Under the pieces are notes generated by a model. The model did not search any database. It was not told the origin of the DNA and saw only the letters and a list, made by a program, of their open reading frames with translations. This document shows positions 36,582 through 46,300 of a stretch of DNA of 64,000 nucleotides, piece by piece. Origin of the DNA: Pontibacter sp. G13 (GTDB taxonomy: Bacteria; Bacteroidota; Bacteroidia; J057); assembly GCF_031851795.1 (NCBI RefSeq), contig NZ_CP134696.1, forward strand, positions 3,616,501 to 3,680,500, written 5' to 3'. The translations under genes were made by a program, and so were the position numbers. The first letter of the stretch is position 1. Each line of letters starts with the position of its first letter.

Positions 36582-37385
36582 ATGATTAGGAAAATCATAA
36601 CCATTACCTCAATAATTGGGCTTGGAGTACTCATTTTTGGATGTGGCGTGTACAAACGAGCCTTAGGCGCTGATAATTCCTTCGAAATGCCTTGGGGAGT
36701 CCTCCCTCATTCACCCGTAGATCACGGTCCTTGGTCGGCACAGCTAGGCAAATACATTCAATCAGACGGATCGGTGGATTATCAAGCGTGGCAAGAAAAC
36801 CGCGACACGCTTGATCTTTACGTCGAGTCTCTGCTTGCAAATCCTCCTGCGCCCGAAACTCCAGAGGACGTACAATTGGCCCATTGGATAAATGCCTACA
36901 ATGCATTGACCATTCAGTTAATCCTGAACAACTACCCACTCAAGAGTATCAAAGACCTAGACAAAATCCCGTATGTATCCACGGTTTGGCACAATAAGCT
37001 TTATGAAATCAATGGTTTACCTATCAGTCTCAACAACATAGAGCACCAGATTTTGCGCCAACAATTCGATGAGCCCAGAATTCACTTTGCGATCAATTGC
37101 GCTTCCGTTTCCTGCCCGGTTTTGAGACCCGAAGCCTATTTCCCTGAATCCCTAGACCAACAGCTGGAAGAGCAGGCCCACGCTTTTTTTGCCTCTTCCC
37201 AACGAAATATCATCACCCAAGATGAGATTCAGATCTCCAAAATATTCCTCTGGTTTCAGGAAGATTTCACGCGACATGGAGAATTGTGGGAATTCATCAA
37301 CACATACAGCGAAGTAGAATTGGGTTCTGATACCAAAATCTCCTACCTCAATTATGATTGGAACTTGAATGATTCCAAACCATGA
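36582..37385 (+). CDS. DUF547 domain lipoprotein
   Basis: A 267-residue protein with a lipoprotein signal (ITSIIGLGVLIFGC, Cys near residue 22). The DUF547 domain is recognisable by AHWINAYNALTIQLILNNYPLKSIKDL, the INFIxxxxx-like LNNIEHQILRQQFDEPRIHFAINCASVSCPVLRPEAY and the terminal ISYLNYDWNLN. The Cys/His pattern in HFAINCASVSCP recalls a papain-like fold, but no activity is established for the family to my knowledge. It follows anmK and precedes the FAD oxidoreductase by 130 bp. Confidence 0.85.
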   Translation: MIRKIITITSIIGLGVLIFGCGVYKRALGADNSFEMPWGVLPHSPVDHGPWSAQLGKYIQSDGSVDYQAWQENRDTLDLYVESLLANPPAPETPEDVQLAHWINAYNALTIQLILNNYPLKSIKDLDKIPYVSTVWHNKLYEINGLPISLNNIEHQILRQQFDEPRIHFAINCASVSCPVLRPEAYFPESLDQQLEEQAHAFFASSQRNIITQDEIQISKIFLWFQEDFTRHGELWEFINTYSEVELGSDTKISYLNYDWNLNDSKP

Positions 37386-37515
37386 AGCCAACTTTTCAGC
37401 GAAATTGATTCTGCATCCCTTCGGAAAATCTGGTAAATTCTTCTTATACGGATACCACAGCCTATGATGCCCTTGCACAATAGGTTCATTTCCCCAAACT
37501 CGACCGCACCTTCTT

Positions 37516-38862
37516 ATGCACATTGTCATCATTGGAAACGGCATTGCTGGAATCACCACCGCAAGACATGTCCGCAAACTCAGCGATCACGACATCACAG
37601 TGATCTCGGCTGAATCTGAATACTTCTGGTCTCGCCCAGCCCTCATGTATGTCTACATGGGACACATGAAGTTTGAGCATACCCAGCCCTACGAGTCTTT
37701 TTTCTGGACCAAAAACCGAATCAACCTCAAGCAAGGGTATGTCCAATCCATTGATGCTAACGCTCATCAGCTTCAATTGGCAGGAGGAGAAACGATCTCC
37801 TATGACAAACTGGTGTTGGCGACGGGCTCCCTTCCCAACAAATTCGGTTGGCCTGGCCAAGATCTTGACGGCGTGCAGGGAATGGTTTCCAAGCAAGACC
37901 TTGATAGCATGGAAGCGCGGACGCCTGACATCAAACATGCGGTGGTTGTCGGTGGCGGGCTCATCGGGATTGAAATGGCCGAGATGTTTCATTCAAGGCA
38001 TATTCCAGTGACATTTTTGGTGCGGGAAAAAAGCTTCTGGCGCGGCGTAATGCCTCCCGAAGAATCAGAACTCATCAATCAAGAAATTTATGCGCACCCA
38101 GATATTGACCTTCGACTTGGGACAGAACTGAAGGAAATTCTGCCTGATTCATCAGGCAAGGTTCGTGCTGTAGTCACCTCAACCGATGAGGAAATCCCCT
38201 GTGAATTCGTGGGCTTGACCGCTGGTGTGCATGCCAACACAGCTTTGGCGGATGCAGCCGGCATTGAAACAGGAAGAGGTTTTCTGGTAGATGAATTGCT
38301 GCAAACCAATGTGGCTGACATTTATGCTATCGGGGATTGTGCGGAGCTCCGGAATCCAGCCCCAGGGAGAAGAGGGATCGAAGCTGTCTGGTACACAGGG
38401 AAGCACATGGGACCGATCTTGGCACAAACCCTCTGCGGCACACCTACCAAATACATTCAGCCGACTTGGTTCAATAGTGCCAAGTTTTTGGAGCTGGAAT
38501 ATCAGGTTTATGGCTCTGTGGGAAATGGAGTAAAAGATGGAGAAACCCACCTCTATTGGCAGCATCCACATCAGCGCAAATCCATTCGAATTGTCTACGA
38601 TACAGAATCTAGAAGCGTGTTGGGATTCAATCTCATGGGAATTCGATATCGACAATCTGTCTGTCAAGCTTGGATAGAGTCTGCGACGCACATCGAAGAA
38701 GTCCTTCAGAATCTAGGAGCGGCCAACTTTGACCCTGAATTCTTCAAGCAATATGAAGCGGATGTCGTCGCACAATACAACGCTCAACATCCCGGGCAGA
38801 ATCTCACCCTCAAGCGGAAACGTGGCTGGAAACAAGCCTTGGCCATTTTAGCTGGAAAGTAA
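37516..38862 (+). CDS. NAD(P)/FAD-dependent oxidoreductase
   Basis: A 448-residue flavoprotein of the pyridine nucleotide-disulfide reductase class I/II fold. The FAD dinucleotide fold is GNGIAGITTARH (residues about 6-17), the NAD(P) fold is VVVGGGLIGIEMAE (about 142-155), with the linking LATGSLP and the second FAD motif DIYAIGDCAEL near residue 270. No CxxxxC redox disulfide is seen, so it is closer to ferredoxin/nitrite reductase or NADH-oxidase type reductases than to thioredoxin-type enzymes. It is 22 bp upstream of the membrane iron-sulfur protein, which suggests it passes electrons to or from that protein. Substrate unknown. Confidence 0.87.
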   Translation: MHIVIIGNGIAGITTARHVRKLSDHDITVISAESEYFWSRPALMYVYMGHMKFEHTQPYESFFWTKNRINLKQGYVQSIDANAHQLQLAGGETISYDKLVLATGSLPNKFGWPGQDLDGVQGMVSKQDLDSMEARTPDIKHAVVVGGGLIGIEMAEMFHSRHIPVTFLVREKSFWRGVMPPEESELINQEIYAHPDIDLRLGTELKEILPDSSGKVRAVVTSTDEEIPCEFVGLTAGVHANTALADAAGIETGRGFLVDELLQTNVADIYAIGDCAELRNPAPGRRGIEAVWYTGKHMGPILAQTLCGTPTKYIQPTWFNSAKFLELEYQVYGSVGNGVKDGETHLYWQHPHQRKSIRIVYDTESRSVLGFNLMGIRYRQSVCQAWIESATHIEEVLQNLGAANFDPEFFKQYEADVVAQYNAQHPGQNLTLKRKRGWKQALAILAGK

Positions 38863-38884
38863 CCATCCACTCAACTTCAAAGAC

Positions 38885-40654
38885 ATGAATCTCACCAAAT
38901 ATACCGGCCTCACGATCTTTTGCGTGGCGCTTGCTGCGTTCATCGGACTCCTTTTCCTTACTCGGCATGAACTGGAGGAAGTCCAAATCCAGCACATCAC
39001 AGACGAACTCAAACCTCAGCATCAGCCCTATCTTCAGGCAGAACTAGAGAAGCTAGCTGGCCAAGATTTGGGAGGAAAGTTCTCTTTTGTGCCCAAGGTC
39101 ATGCAGGCCATCCATCAGGCCAATGCAGCCATTACCACTGAATTTCAAATCAGCGAGGAGCAAGTTGCCCAGTTCGTGCAGACTGCCCAAACCGCCTCTG
39201 ATGCTGGTTTTGCGATGACAGAAACGTCACGCGCCTCTGCGCTGGAAAAGCTCCCTGAATCCATGCGTCAAACGATTTCAGATTACACGGGCTGGCTAGT
39301 AGGGAAAGAATTCGGATCACAGGACGAATATCAGACCCAAGCTGCCCAAGGCGTGAAAAATGCCGTGGATGGATTCATCAATGGGAAATTGATTGCGGGG
39401 GAGAAAAAAGACTATGCTTATAAAATCCTCAAAGGAAGCTCAAAGGGGCTGTTCTGGGAACATCAATATCTATTTTTCTGGTTGATCATTGTAGGCGGAA
39501 GTTTGGGGGCGCTCATGTGGATTGTCCCTGCATTTTTCGACGGCATCCCGGGAATTAAGCACAATGGAATTTACCACAACTCAGCAACCTCAAGAGGAGC
39601 TATTGGCATTGCGACTGGCGTGTTTCTCATCAGCTTTTATATCCTGCTATATTTCTTCCACTACCTCATTCCGGAGTGGATCAGCCTCGTAGACCCGGTT
39701 TCTATGTGGCTTCGTGGTGAGCCTGCGTCGCAATGGTTCATGTATGGTTTCCTCTACACGATAGCAATCACCGTGATGGGGATCAGGATGTTCACGAAAT
39801 ATCGCCATAGCAACTACCATCTCCTTCGTACAGCTTCGGTGATGTTTTTCCAGATTTGCTTTGCCTTTTTGATTCCACAGGTACTGTACCAATTGAATTT
39901 ACCGGAAGATGATCTCAAGAATATCTGGCCTTTGGATTATGACCTTTTCTTCGAATGGAACATCGATGCGCATATTCAGGCTGGCAGTATCGGGATTTTC
40001 ATGTTGGTGTGGGGCATTATCTTGACCGTAGTGGGAGTTCCCCTCCTGACCTATTTCTTTGGAAAGCGTTGGTACTGCTCGTGGGTGTGTGGTTGTGGAG
40101 GATTGGCCGAGACTTTGGGAGACCCCTACCGCCAGTTGTCGGACAAATCCCTGAAAGCGTGGAAGGTTGAGCGTTGGCTGATTCACAGCGTCTTGGTATT
40201 CGCAGTGATCATGACAGGCTTGGTCCTTTATACCTATTTCTCGAAGGAATCCACCGTATTGGGACTCAATAGCTACACCGTCCGGAGCTGGTATGGATTT
40301 GGGATTAGTTCCATCTTCGCAGGCGTGGTCGGTACAGGATTCTATCCATTGATGGGAAGTCGAGTCTGGTGCCGTTTTGGGTGCCCGTTGGCTGCTTATC
40401 TGGGAATTGTACAGCGGTTCAAATCCAGGTTTAGAATCACGACGAATGGAGGGCAATGTATATCCTGCGGGAATTGCTCTACCTACTGCGAAATGGGAAT
40501 TGATGTCCGTGCCTATGCACAGCGTGGTCAAAATATCGTGAGAGCATCTTGCGTAGGATGCGGCGTATGTGCTGCAGTATGTCCACGAGGAGTTTTGGCG
40601 CTCGAAAATGGACCCAATACTGACGAATCTCGTATGAGCGATCATTCCTACTAG
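38885..40654 (+). CDS. NosR/NapH-like membrane protein with two [4Fe-4S] ferredoxin motifs
   Basis: A 589-residue membrane protein. One N-terminal helix is followed by a soluble region of about 170 residues (30-200) with no recognised domain. Then come at least six helices. Cys motifs typical of NapH/NosR are RWYCSWVCGCGGL after helix five and RVWCRFGCPLAAYLG near residue 500. The C-terminal domain has two ferredoxin motifs, CISCGNCSTYC starting at C525 and CVGCGVCAAVCP starting at C556. Relatives move electrons across or along the membrane from quinol to periplasmic reductases. The sequence does not say which reductase is served, and none is encoded nearby. Partnership with the upstream flavoprotein is inferred from the 22-bp spacing. 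Confidence 0.86.
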   Translation: MNLTKYTGLTIFCVALAAFIGLLFLTRHELEEVQIQHITDELKPQHQPYLQAELEKLAGQDLGGKFSFVPKVMQAIHQANAAITTEFQISEEQVAQFVQTAQTASDAGFAMTETSRASALEKLPESMRQTISDYTGWLVGKEFGSQDEYQTQAAQGVKNAVDGFINGKLIAGEKKDYAYKILKGSSKGLFWEHQYLFFWLIIVGGSLGALMWIVPAFFDGIPGIKHNGIYHNSATSRGAIGIATGVFLISFYILLYFFHYLIPEWISLVDPVSMWLRGEPASQWFMYGFLYTIAITVMGIRMFTKYRHSNYHLLRTASVMFFQICFAFLIPQVLYQLNLPEDDLKNIWPLDYDLFFEWNIDAHIQAGSIGIFMLVWGIILTVVGVPLLTYFFGKRWYCSWVCGCGGLAETLGDPYRQLSDKSLKAWKVERWLIHSVLVFAVIMTGLVLYTYFSKESTVLGLNSYTVRSWYGFGISSIFAGVVGTGFYPLMGSRVWCRFGCPLAAYLGIVQRFKSRFRITTNGGQCISCGNCSTYCEMGIDVRAYAQRGQNIVRASCVGCGVCAAVCPRGVLALENGPNTDESRMSDHSY

Positions 40655-40752
40655 CGCTTATGTTCGAAAGGTTGCCTTTCATGTAAGCTTGGAATGAAAA
40701 TGGCAAAAAGCGATCTGGTTCAGATTGATCACGATGCCAAAAAAGGTGTAAC

Positions 40753-40782
40753 TTTGACCGACTTAAAATTTTATTTAAACCC
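40753..40782 (+). promoter_or_regulatory. Promoter-like element upstream of the superoxide dismutase gene
   Basis: TTTG (40753-40756), 16 bases, then ATTTAAACCC (40773-40782). Same layout as the element at 2437-2466 in front of the DegQ-like gene. It ends 17 bp before the ATG. Confidence 0.35.
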
Positions 40783-40799
40783 TCATAATCGTTCGTATC

Positions 40800-41402
40800 A
40801 TGGCTTTTCAACTTCCGGATCTCCCATACGCATTTGATGCGCTTGAACCCAATATCGACGCCCGCACCATGGAAATCCACCATGACAAGCATCATGCTGG
40901 ATACACCAACAAATTGAATGCGGCTATCGAGGGCACTGACCTTGCCGACAAATCCATCGAAGATATCCTCGCCAACATTTCTAGCGCTTCTACTGGCGTT
41001 CGCAACAATGGTGGTGGTTTCTACAACCACTCCTTGTTCTGGACTGTCATGAGCCCTAACGGTGGTGGTGAGCCTACAGGTGCTGTTGCTGATGCAATCA
41101 ACGCTGCCTTTGGTTCTTTCGAAGGATTCAAAGACGCTTTCGCCAAAGCTGCTGCTACCCGTTTCGGTTCTGGCTGGGCTTGGTTGATCAAGAAAGCTGA
41201 CGGTTCCGTTGCTGTTACCTCTACTCCTAATCAGGACAACCCTCTGATGGATGTAGTAGAAGAGCAAGGAACGCCAATCTTGGGGCTTGACGTATGGGAG
41301 CACGCCTACTACCTCAACTACCAAAACCGTCGCCCAGACTATATCACTGCATTCTTCAACGTGATCAACTGGGACAAGGTAACTGAGCTGTACAACGGCT
41401 AA
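40800..41402 (+). CDS. sodA: Superoxide dismutase (Fe/Mn family)
   Basis: A 200-residue cytoplasmic enzyme dismutating superoxide to oxygen and peroxide. Metal ligands are visible: His in [14 protein letters not shown], His in FYNHSLFW, and the Asp/His pair in [16 protein letters not shown]. The [11 protein letters not shown] plus NGGGEPTG surroundings are of the Mn-type, but Mn, Fe or cambialistic use cannot be fixed by eye. Codon use looks biased toward preferred codons, as expected for high expression. It follows the FAD/iron-sulfur pair by 145 bp and has its own terminator. Confidence 0.95.
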   Translation: MAFQLPDLPYAFDALEPNIDARTMEIHHDKHHAGYTNKLNAAIEGTDLADKSIEDILANISSASTGVRNNGGGFYNHSLFWTVMSPNGGGEPTGAVADAINAAFGSFEGFKDAFAKAAATRFGSGWAWLIKKADGSVAVTSTPNQDNPLMDVVEEQGTPILGLDVWEHAYYLNYQNRRPDYITAFFNVINWDKVTELYNG

Positions 41403-41421
41403 TCCGAATGTTCTACATATT

Positions 41422-41462
41422 GAAGGGGGTTTTCTCATCATCGAGGAAAGCCCCTTCTTTCG
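41422..41462 (+). terminator. Terminator after the superoxide dismutase gene
   Basis: GAAGGGG (41422-41428) and CCCCTTC (41451-41457) with inner TTTTC/GAAAG pairing, followed by TTTCGTTT. Confidence 0.7.
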
Positions 41463-41480
41463 TTTAGGGGGTATAGAAAA

Positions 41481-41526
41481 GAAACCGGGAGGTTGTTCGA
41501 TGGAACAACCTCCCGGTTTCTTTTTT
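41481..41526. terminator. Strong bidirectional terminator between sod and lspA
   Basis: GAAACCGGGAGGTTGTTC (41481-41498) and GAACAACCTCCCGGTTTC (41503-41520) form a perfect 18-bp stem with loop GATG and a run of six T on the plus strand; on the minus strand it is followed by TTTTCTATAC. It ends the lspA transcript 21 bp past its stop. Confidence 0.92.
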
Positions 41527-41541
41527 GACGTTTAAAGCCGA

Positions 41542-42171
41542 TCAAGTAGAACTATGTTGAAGGGCAATTTGGTCGGCGTATTCCATAGCAAGCTTGCGCT
41601 CGTGTCGTCGCATGAATACTCCTTGAAATATGAGCACGATGATCAAACCGAATGTGATCGCGACGTCTGCCAGATTGAATACGGGAGTGAGGTAATAGGC
41701 TCCACCAAAATCGAGGAAAATCATATCCACCACTCTTCCGTGTAGAAATCCCCCAGCGTATTGATTGATAGACTGAAAAAACATCCCGTAGAACATCCGG
41801 TCAATAATATTGCCCAAAGCACCACCAAAAATGAGCGCAATAAACCACGGCAATCGAGATCGGTGGTCGGAAAATCGATACAATACCAAGCCCAATAGGA
41901 TCACCGCGATCAAGGAAAATAGGGAAAGGATTGTCTTGCTGGTGTGAGGCGTCATGTATATGCCAATCTCCTCTAGTAGCTGGAATAGCTCTAGACCAAA
42001 AGCAAAACCATTGTTTTCGGTGAAGTAGAATTTCACATGATTTCCAAAGATTTGCACTTCTTCATAGAGGTCCATCCTGAGTTTGACCATGATCTTGAGA
42101 CCCTGATCCACTAAGGCAACTGCACATGCAAACAGGAAATAGAGCTGAGCCTTCCCTAAAAATCGGAGCAT
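41542..42171 (-). CDS. lspA: Signal peptidase II (lipoprotein signal peptidase), copy 2
   Basis: A 209-residue inner-membrane aspartyl protease that cleaves prolipoprotein signal peptides after lipidation. Both catalytic aspartates are in place: GGALGNIIDRMFYG and FNLADVAITFG. The NNGFAFG motif and the four hydrophobic helices are also present. It is longer than the E. coli enzyme (164 residues) because of an extended loop before the second helix and another in the third periplasmic segment (FFQSINQYAGGFLHGRVVDM). It lies 48 bp downstream of another complete lspA in the same direction, and the two are clearly related along their length. Confidence 0.93.
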   Translation of the reverse strand: MLRFLGKAQLYFLFACAVALVDQGLKIMVKLRMDLYEEVQIFGNHVKFYFTENNGFAFGLELFQLLEEIGIYMTPHTSKTILSLFSLIAVILLGLVLYRFSDHRSRLPWFIALIFGGALGNIIDRMFYGMFFQSINQYAGGFLHGRVVDMIFLDFGGAYYLTPVFNLADVAITFGLIIVLIFQGVFMRRHERKLAMEYADQIALQHSST

Positions 42172-42219
42172 AAGTGGGCAAAGAGTTGAGGAGCTTATAT
42201 GGCTATCCCAATGAGGAAC

Positions 42220-42936
42220 TTAGCGTTCGCTACCGGAATTCGAATCGGTCTCAGAGCTAGGGGATTCAGTTGGCGGCTCGATCGGAGACGGCTGAATCGT
42301 GGGTTTGGGATCGGAAGTGGAGGAAGTGATTTTTTCGTCATGTTTCTTGAAAAACCTTCCTTGAAACAGCAAAATGACCACAATTCCAATGGTAATGGCC
42401 GCATCGGCAATATTGAAGATGGGCCAAAGCGCCATGGGTTTGCCTCCGAGTAAGGGTACCCAATGCGGAACAAATCCTTTCCACAGGTCAAAGTAGAACA
42501 TGTCTACCACACGACCGTGGAGCAGACCTCCTTCGTAGGCATTGATCGACTCGAACCAGATCCCATAAAAGGTTCGATCAATGATATTGCCAAGTGCCCC
42601 ACCCAAAATCAATGCGATAAATAGGGGAAGCGCTGATTTGTGGTTGGCCATACGATAGAGAACTACCGCAATGGCACAAACTGCCAAGATGGAAAAGATT
42701 GAAAGAATCATTTTCCCTGTCCATTCGGACATCTCGCCCCCCACTAAAGAGAAGAGATTGGCGATAGTAACCCCGAAGGCAGCTCCGGGGTTTTCTATGA
42801 AATGGATCTTGAAGAAATCACCCAGCAGCCGTATTTCCTGATGCAGGTCCATGTTGAGTTTCACCACCAGTTTTGATGATTGATCCAGCAACACGACCCC
42901 TAACGCAATCAAAAAATACTTCCGCTTCGAATTCAT
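42220..42936 (-). CDS. lspA: Signal peptidase II, copy 1
   Basis: A 238-residue paralogue of the following gene. Catalytic motifs GGALGNIIDRTFYG and FNIADAAITIG and the NPGAAFG motif are intact. It differs by a C-terminal tail of about 35 residues rich in Pro, Ser and Thr (PKPTIQPSPIEPPTESPSS) that would lie in the cytoplasm or be disordered. Its ATG overlaps the stop of the dksA-like gene in an ATGA arrangement (42933-42936), so translation is coupled. With many lipoproteins in this window the substrate pool is large; why two enzymes are kept is unknown. Confidence 0.93.
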   Translation of the reverse strand: MNSKRKYFLIALGVVLLDQSSKLVVKLNMDLHQEIRLLGDFFKIHFIENPGAAFGVTIANLFSLVGGEMSEWTGKMILSIFSILAVCAIAVVLYRMANHKSALPLFIALILGGALGNIIDRTFYGIWFESINAYEGGLLHGRVVDMFYFDLWKGFVPHWVPLLGGKPMALWPIFNIADAAITIGIVVILLFQGRFFKKHDEKITSSTSDPKPTIQPSPIEPPTESPSSETDSNSGSER

Positions 42937-43331
42937 CGATTGGGTTTCTGTCCGTTTTTATTCTGCTTCAGCTTGGCCTGAACAGTTGTCGTAGCATGGG
43001 GAACCACACGAAGACGCTCGGCAGGAATCAATTCGCCAGTCACCCGGCAAATGCCATAAGAGCCGTTTTCAATCCGAATCAAGGCCTTTTCAAGCTTATC
43101 GATAAATTTAGCTTGTCTAGCCATCAGTATCTCCACCTGTTCTTTCTCTCGGCTTTCATTGCCAAACTCGGTGAAATTGATACTATCGGCTGAACTACTG
43201 CTGAATTCCTTCAAGCTATTGGCCAATCGTTTGTGCTCATTCCGGGCGTCGTCCAACTTGGTGTTGATAATGCCACGAAACTCTTCAAGTTCCGCCTTTG
43301 AATAGAACTTCTTGTCAGAATGATTTCCCAT
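42933..43331 (-). CDS. TraR/DksA family transcriptional regulator, zinc-less form
   Basis: A 132-residue DksA-like protein. A helical coiled-coil region (residues about 10-85) is followed by YGICRVTGELIPAERLRVVPHATTTVQ, which corresponds to the DksA C4 zinc-finger segment but keeps only one cysteine, so zinc cannot be bound in the usual way. This variant is common in Bacteroidota. DksA proteins enter the RNA polymerase secondary channel and adjust rRNA and stress promoters with ppGpp. The gene sits 31 bp after ileS and overlaps lspA by 4 bp, forming an ileS-dksA-lspA-lspA transcript. Confidence 0.88.
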   Translation of the reverse strand: MGNHSDKKFYSKAELEEFRGIINTKLDDARNEHKRLANSLKEFSSSSADSINFTEFGNESREKEQVEILMARQAKFIDKLEKALIRIENGSYGICRVTGELIPAERLRVVPHATTTVQAKLKQNKNGQKPNR

Positions 43332-43362
43332 ACATACTCCCGTTTATCCGGATTGGATTTAC

Positions 43363-46300
43363 CTAAATCCGGGTAAGCTGAATCATTCCCTTCACGCCAT
43401 CAATATCAAACTCATCTCCAGCCGACAACCCTCCGCCATTCACGACTTCGAGTTTTTCGGCCAATGTTTCAGCAGAAATGTAATCTTTGAAATTTGAAAT
43501 AGCCGCTACCCATGCATCATCATGGGAGATTTGCACCTCGATCTTGTCCGTCACATCAAATCCCTTTCCTTTTCTGAGGTTTTGGATCCGATTCACAAAC
43601 TCCCGCGCGATGCCTTCTTGGCGCAATTCGTCCGTCAGGGTTACGTCCAAAGCTACGGTGTAATCACCATCGCTAGCTACAGACCACCCTGGGATATCCT
43701 CACTCTTGATTTCCACGTCGGACAATTCAAGCTGGAATTCCCGATCGGACAATTGCAGAGTAACAACTCCTTGGGTTTCAAGATTCCGAATATCGGCTTG
43801 GTCAAATTTTGCCAAAGCCGGTCCGATTTCTTTCATCATCGGCCCCACTTTTGGTCCAAGCGTCCTGAAATTCGGCTTTACTTTCTTAACCAGAATGGAG
43901 TTGTCTTCTGTAATATATTCAATTTTCTTGAGATTGACTTCATGAGCCACGAGGTCCTTCACTCTGTCGAGGGCTTCCCTTTTCTTAGGATCAAGCAAAG
44001 CTACCATCGCTTTCTCAAGCGGCTGACGCACCTTCAACTTTTCCTTTCGGCGGATACTCAAGATCAAGGAAGTGATCTTCTGAGCCATTTCCATCCGAGC
44101 CTCAGCATTTAGGTCGATAAGTGAATCGTCCACTTTCGGGAAGCGGGCAAGGTGTACACTTTCCGCTCCAGAACCCTGCATCAAGTCGCGATAGAGGCGA
44201 TCAGCATAGAATGGAGCAAATGGGCTCATCAAAATGGCCACTGTTTCCAGACATTCGAAGAGGGTCTGGAAAGCTGCTTTATCTCCGTCCCAGAATCGAC
44301 GTCTCGCCAAACGCACATACCAGTTGGAGAGCAATTCATTCACGAATTGGTCAATGGCACGCACCGCACGAGTCGGCTCATAATCATCCATGTATTGCTC
44401 AACTTCCTTGATCAAGGAGCTCCGAACGGAAGTGATCCATTGATCCAACTCCTGACGCTCCGAAACCGGAACGCTTGAGTCTGCCTTGAATCCCGCAAGA
44501 TTCGCATACAGAGCAAAGAAGTTGTAGGTATTGTGCAAGGTGCCGAAGAACTTTCGCTGAACTTCCTTTACACCGTTGATATCAAACTTGAGGTTCTCCC
44601 AAGGCATGGAGTTTCCGATGATGTACCAACGAGTAGCATCAGCACCGTACTTGGCGATCGTATCGAATGGATCGATCACATTGCCATAGCGCTTGGACAT
44701 TTTGCGACCATCCTTGTCTTGCAACAAGCCAGTCGAGATGACATTCTTAAATGCGACACTGTCCTCCAGCATCACGGCAATCGCATGAAGCGTAAAGAAC
44801 CAACCACGCGTCTGGTCAACTCCTTCTGAGATGAAATCAGCAGGGAAAGACTCTCGGAAGGTCTCTTGATTCTCAAATGGATAATGCCATTGTGCAAACG
44901 GCATCGAACCAGAATCAAACCAAACGTCGATCAAGTCCGATTCACGGGTCATCAATTGCCCTGACTCACTCACCAATTTGATGCGATCCACATAAGGCTT
45001 ATGCAAATCCAAATTCTCAACGAGATCGTCAACTTCGGACTGAGACATGTAACCAGCAGCAACAGATTTGGACATCGCTTGCTTCAACTCCTCGACAGAG
45101 CCGATACATACTCTTTCTTTGCCATCTTCGCTAGACCAAACTGGCAATGGGATGCCCCAGAAACGAGAACGGGACAGGTTCCAATCCACTAGATTCTCCA
45201 GCCAATTACCGAAACGTCCAGTACCGGTAGAAGCAGGCTTCCAGTTGATGGTATTGTTGTGCTCGATCAATTTATCCTTGACAGAGGTGGTCCGGACAAA
45301 CCAAGAATCAAGCGGATAATACAAGACCGGACGGTCAGTACGCCAACAGTGCGGGTAGGTGTGAAGATATTTCTCCACCTTGAAAGCCTTGTTCTCGGTT
45401 TTCAATTTGATGGCAATATCTACATCTACCGAGCGCTCTTCTTCTTGACCGTAATCCTTGACATATCGGTCAGCGAAATCTGTGACTTCAGCTACAAACT
45501 TACCCTGCTTGTTGACGAGCGGTACCTTGTTGCCATCTGCATCGGTCACCATCAAAGGCGGGATATCATTCTGATTGGCTACGATAAAGTCATCTCCACC
45601 GAAAGTCGGGGCAATGTGGACGATACCTGTACCATCTTCTGTAGAGACGAAATCTCCATGAATGACTCGGAAAGCTGGTTTTTCAGGGGTGACATACGGC
45701 ATCAATTGCTCGTATTCCATTCCCACCAAGTCTGCACCTTTGACTTCCTCCAACACCTCAAAAGGGATGTGCTTGTCACCCGGCTCGTAGTTTTCCAACT
45801 TCCGGTCAGCATCTTCCAGATTGAAGTATTTACCCATCAGGTCCTTGGCCAAATACACAGTGATCGGCTCGTAGGTATATGGGTTAAAGGTTTTGACTTT
45901 GCAATAGGTGATCTGCTTACCCACAGCTAGTGCTGTATTGGAAGGCAAAGTCCATGGAGTCGTGGTCCATGCGATGAAGTACTCTCCGGGTTTGTCCTTG
46001 ATCTGGAATTGAGCGACAACCGTTGTGTCCTTGATTTCCCGATAAGTTCCGGGCATGTTGAGCTCGTGAGAACTCAACCCTGTACCCGCGGCAGGAGAGT
46101 AAGGCTGGATCGTGAAGCCTTTGTATAGCAAATCCTTGTCCCAGAGTCTCTGTAGGAGATTCCAGACGGATTCGATGTAGTTGTTGTCAAATGTGATGTA
46201 GGGATTGTCAAGATCGACCCAATATCCCATCTTGCGCGTCAGGTCATCCCACAAGTCCTTGAACATGAGGACATCCTTTCGGCAAGCAGCATTGTACTCC

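Noticed and set aside
40407-40430. GGTTCAAATCC, similar to a tRNA T-arm
   Set aside because: Inside the coding region of the iron-sulfur protein, with no cloverleaf around it. No tRNA was found in any intergenic gap.
40666-40680. GAAAGG-ttg-CCTTTC hairpin after the iron-sulfur protein gene
   Set aside because: Three-base loop and no T-run; too weak to call a terminator.
42220-42936. Possibility that the second lspA is a pseudogene
   Set aside because: Frame is complete, both catalytic motifs are intact and the start is coupled to the upstream gene.
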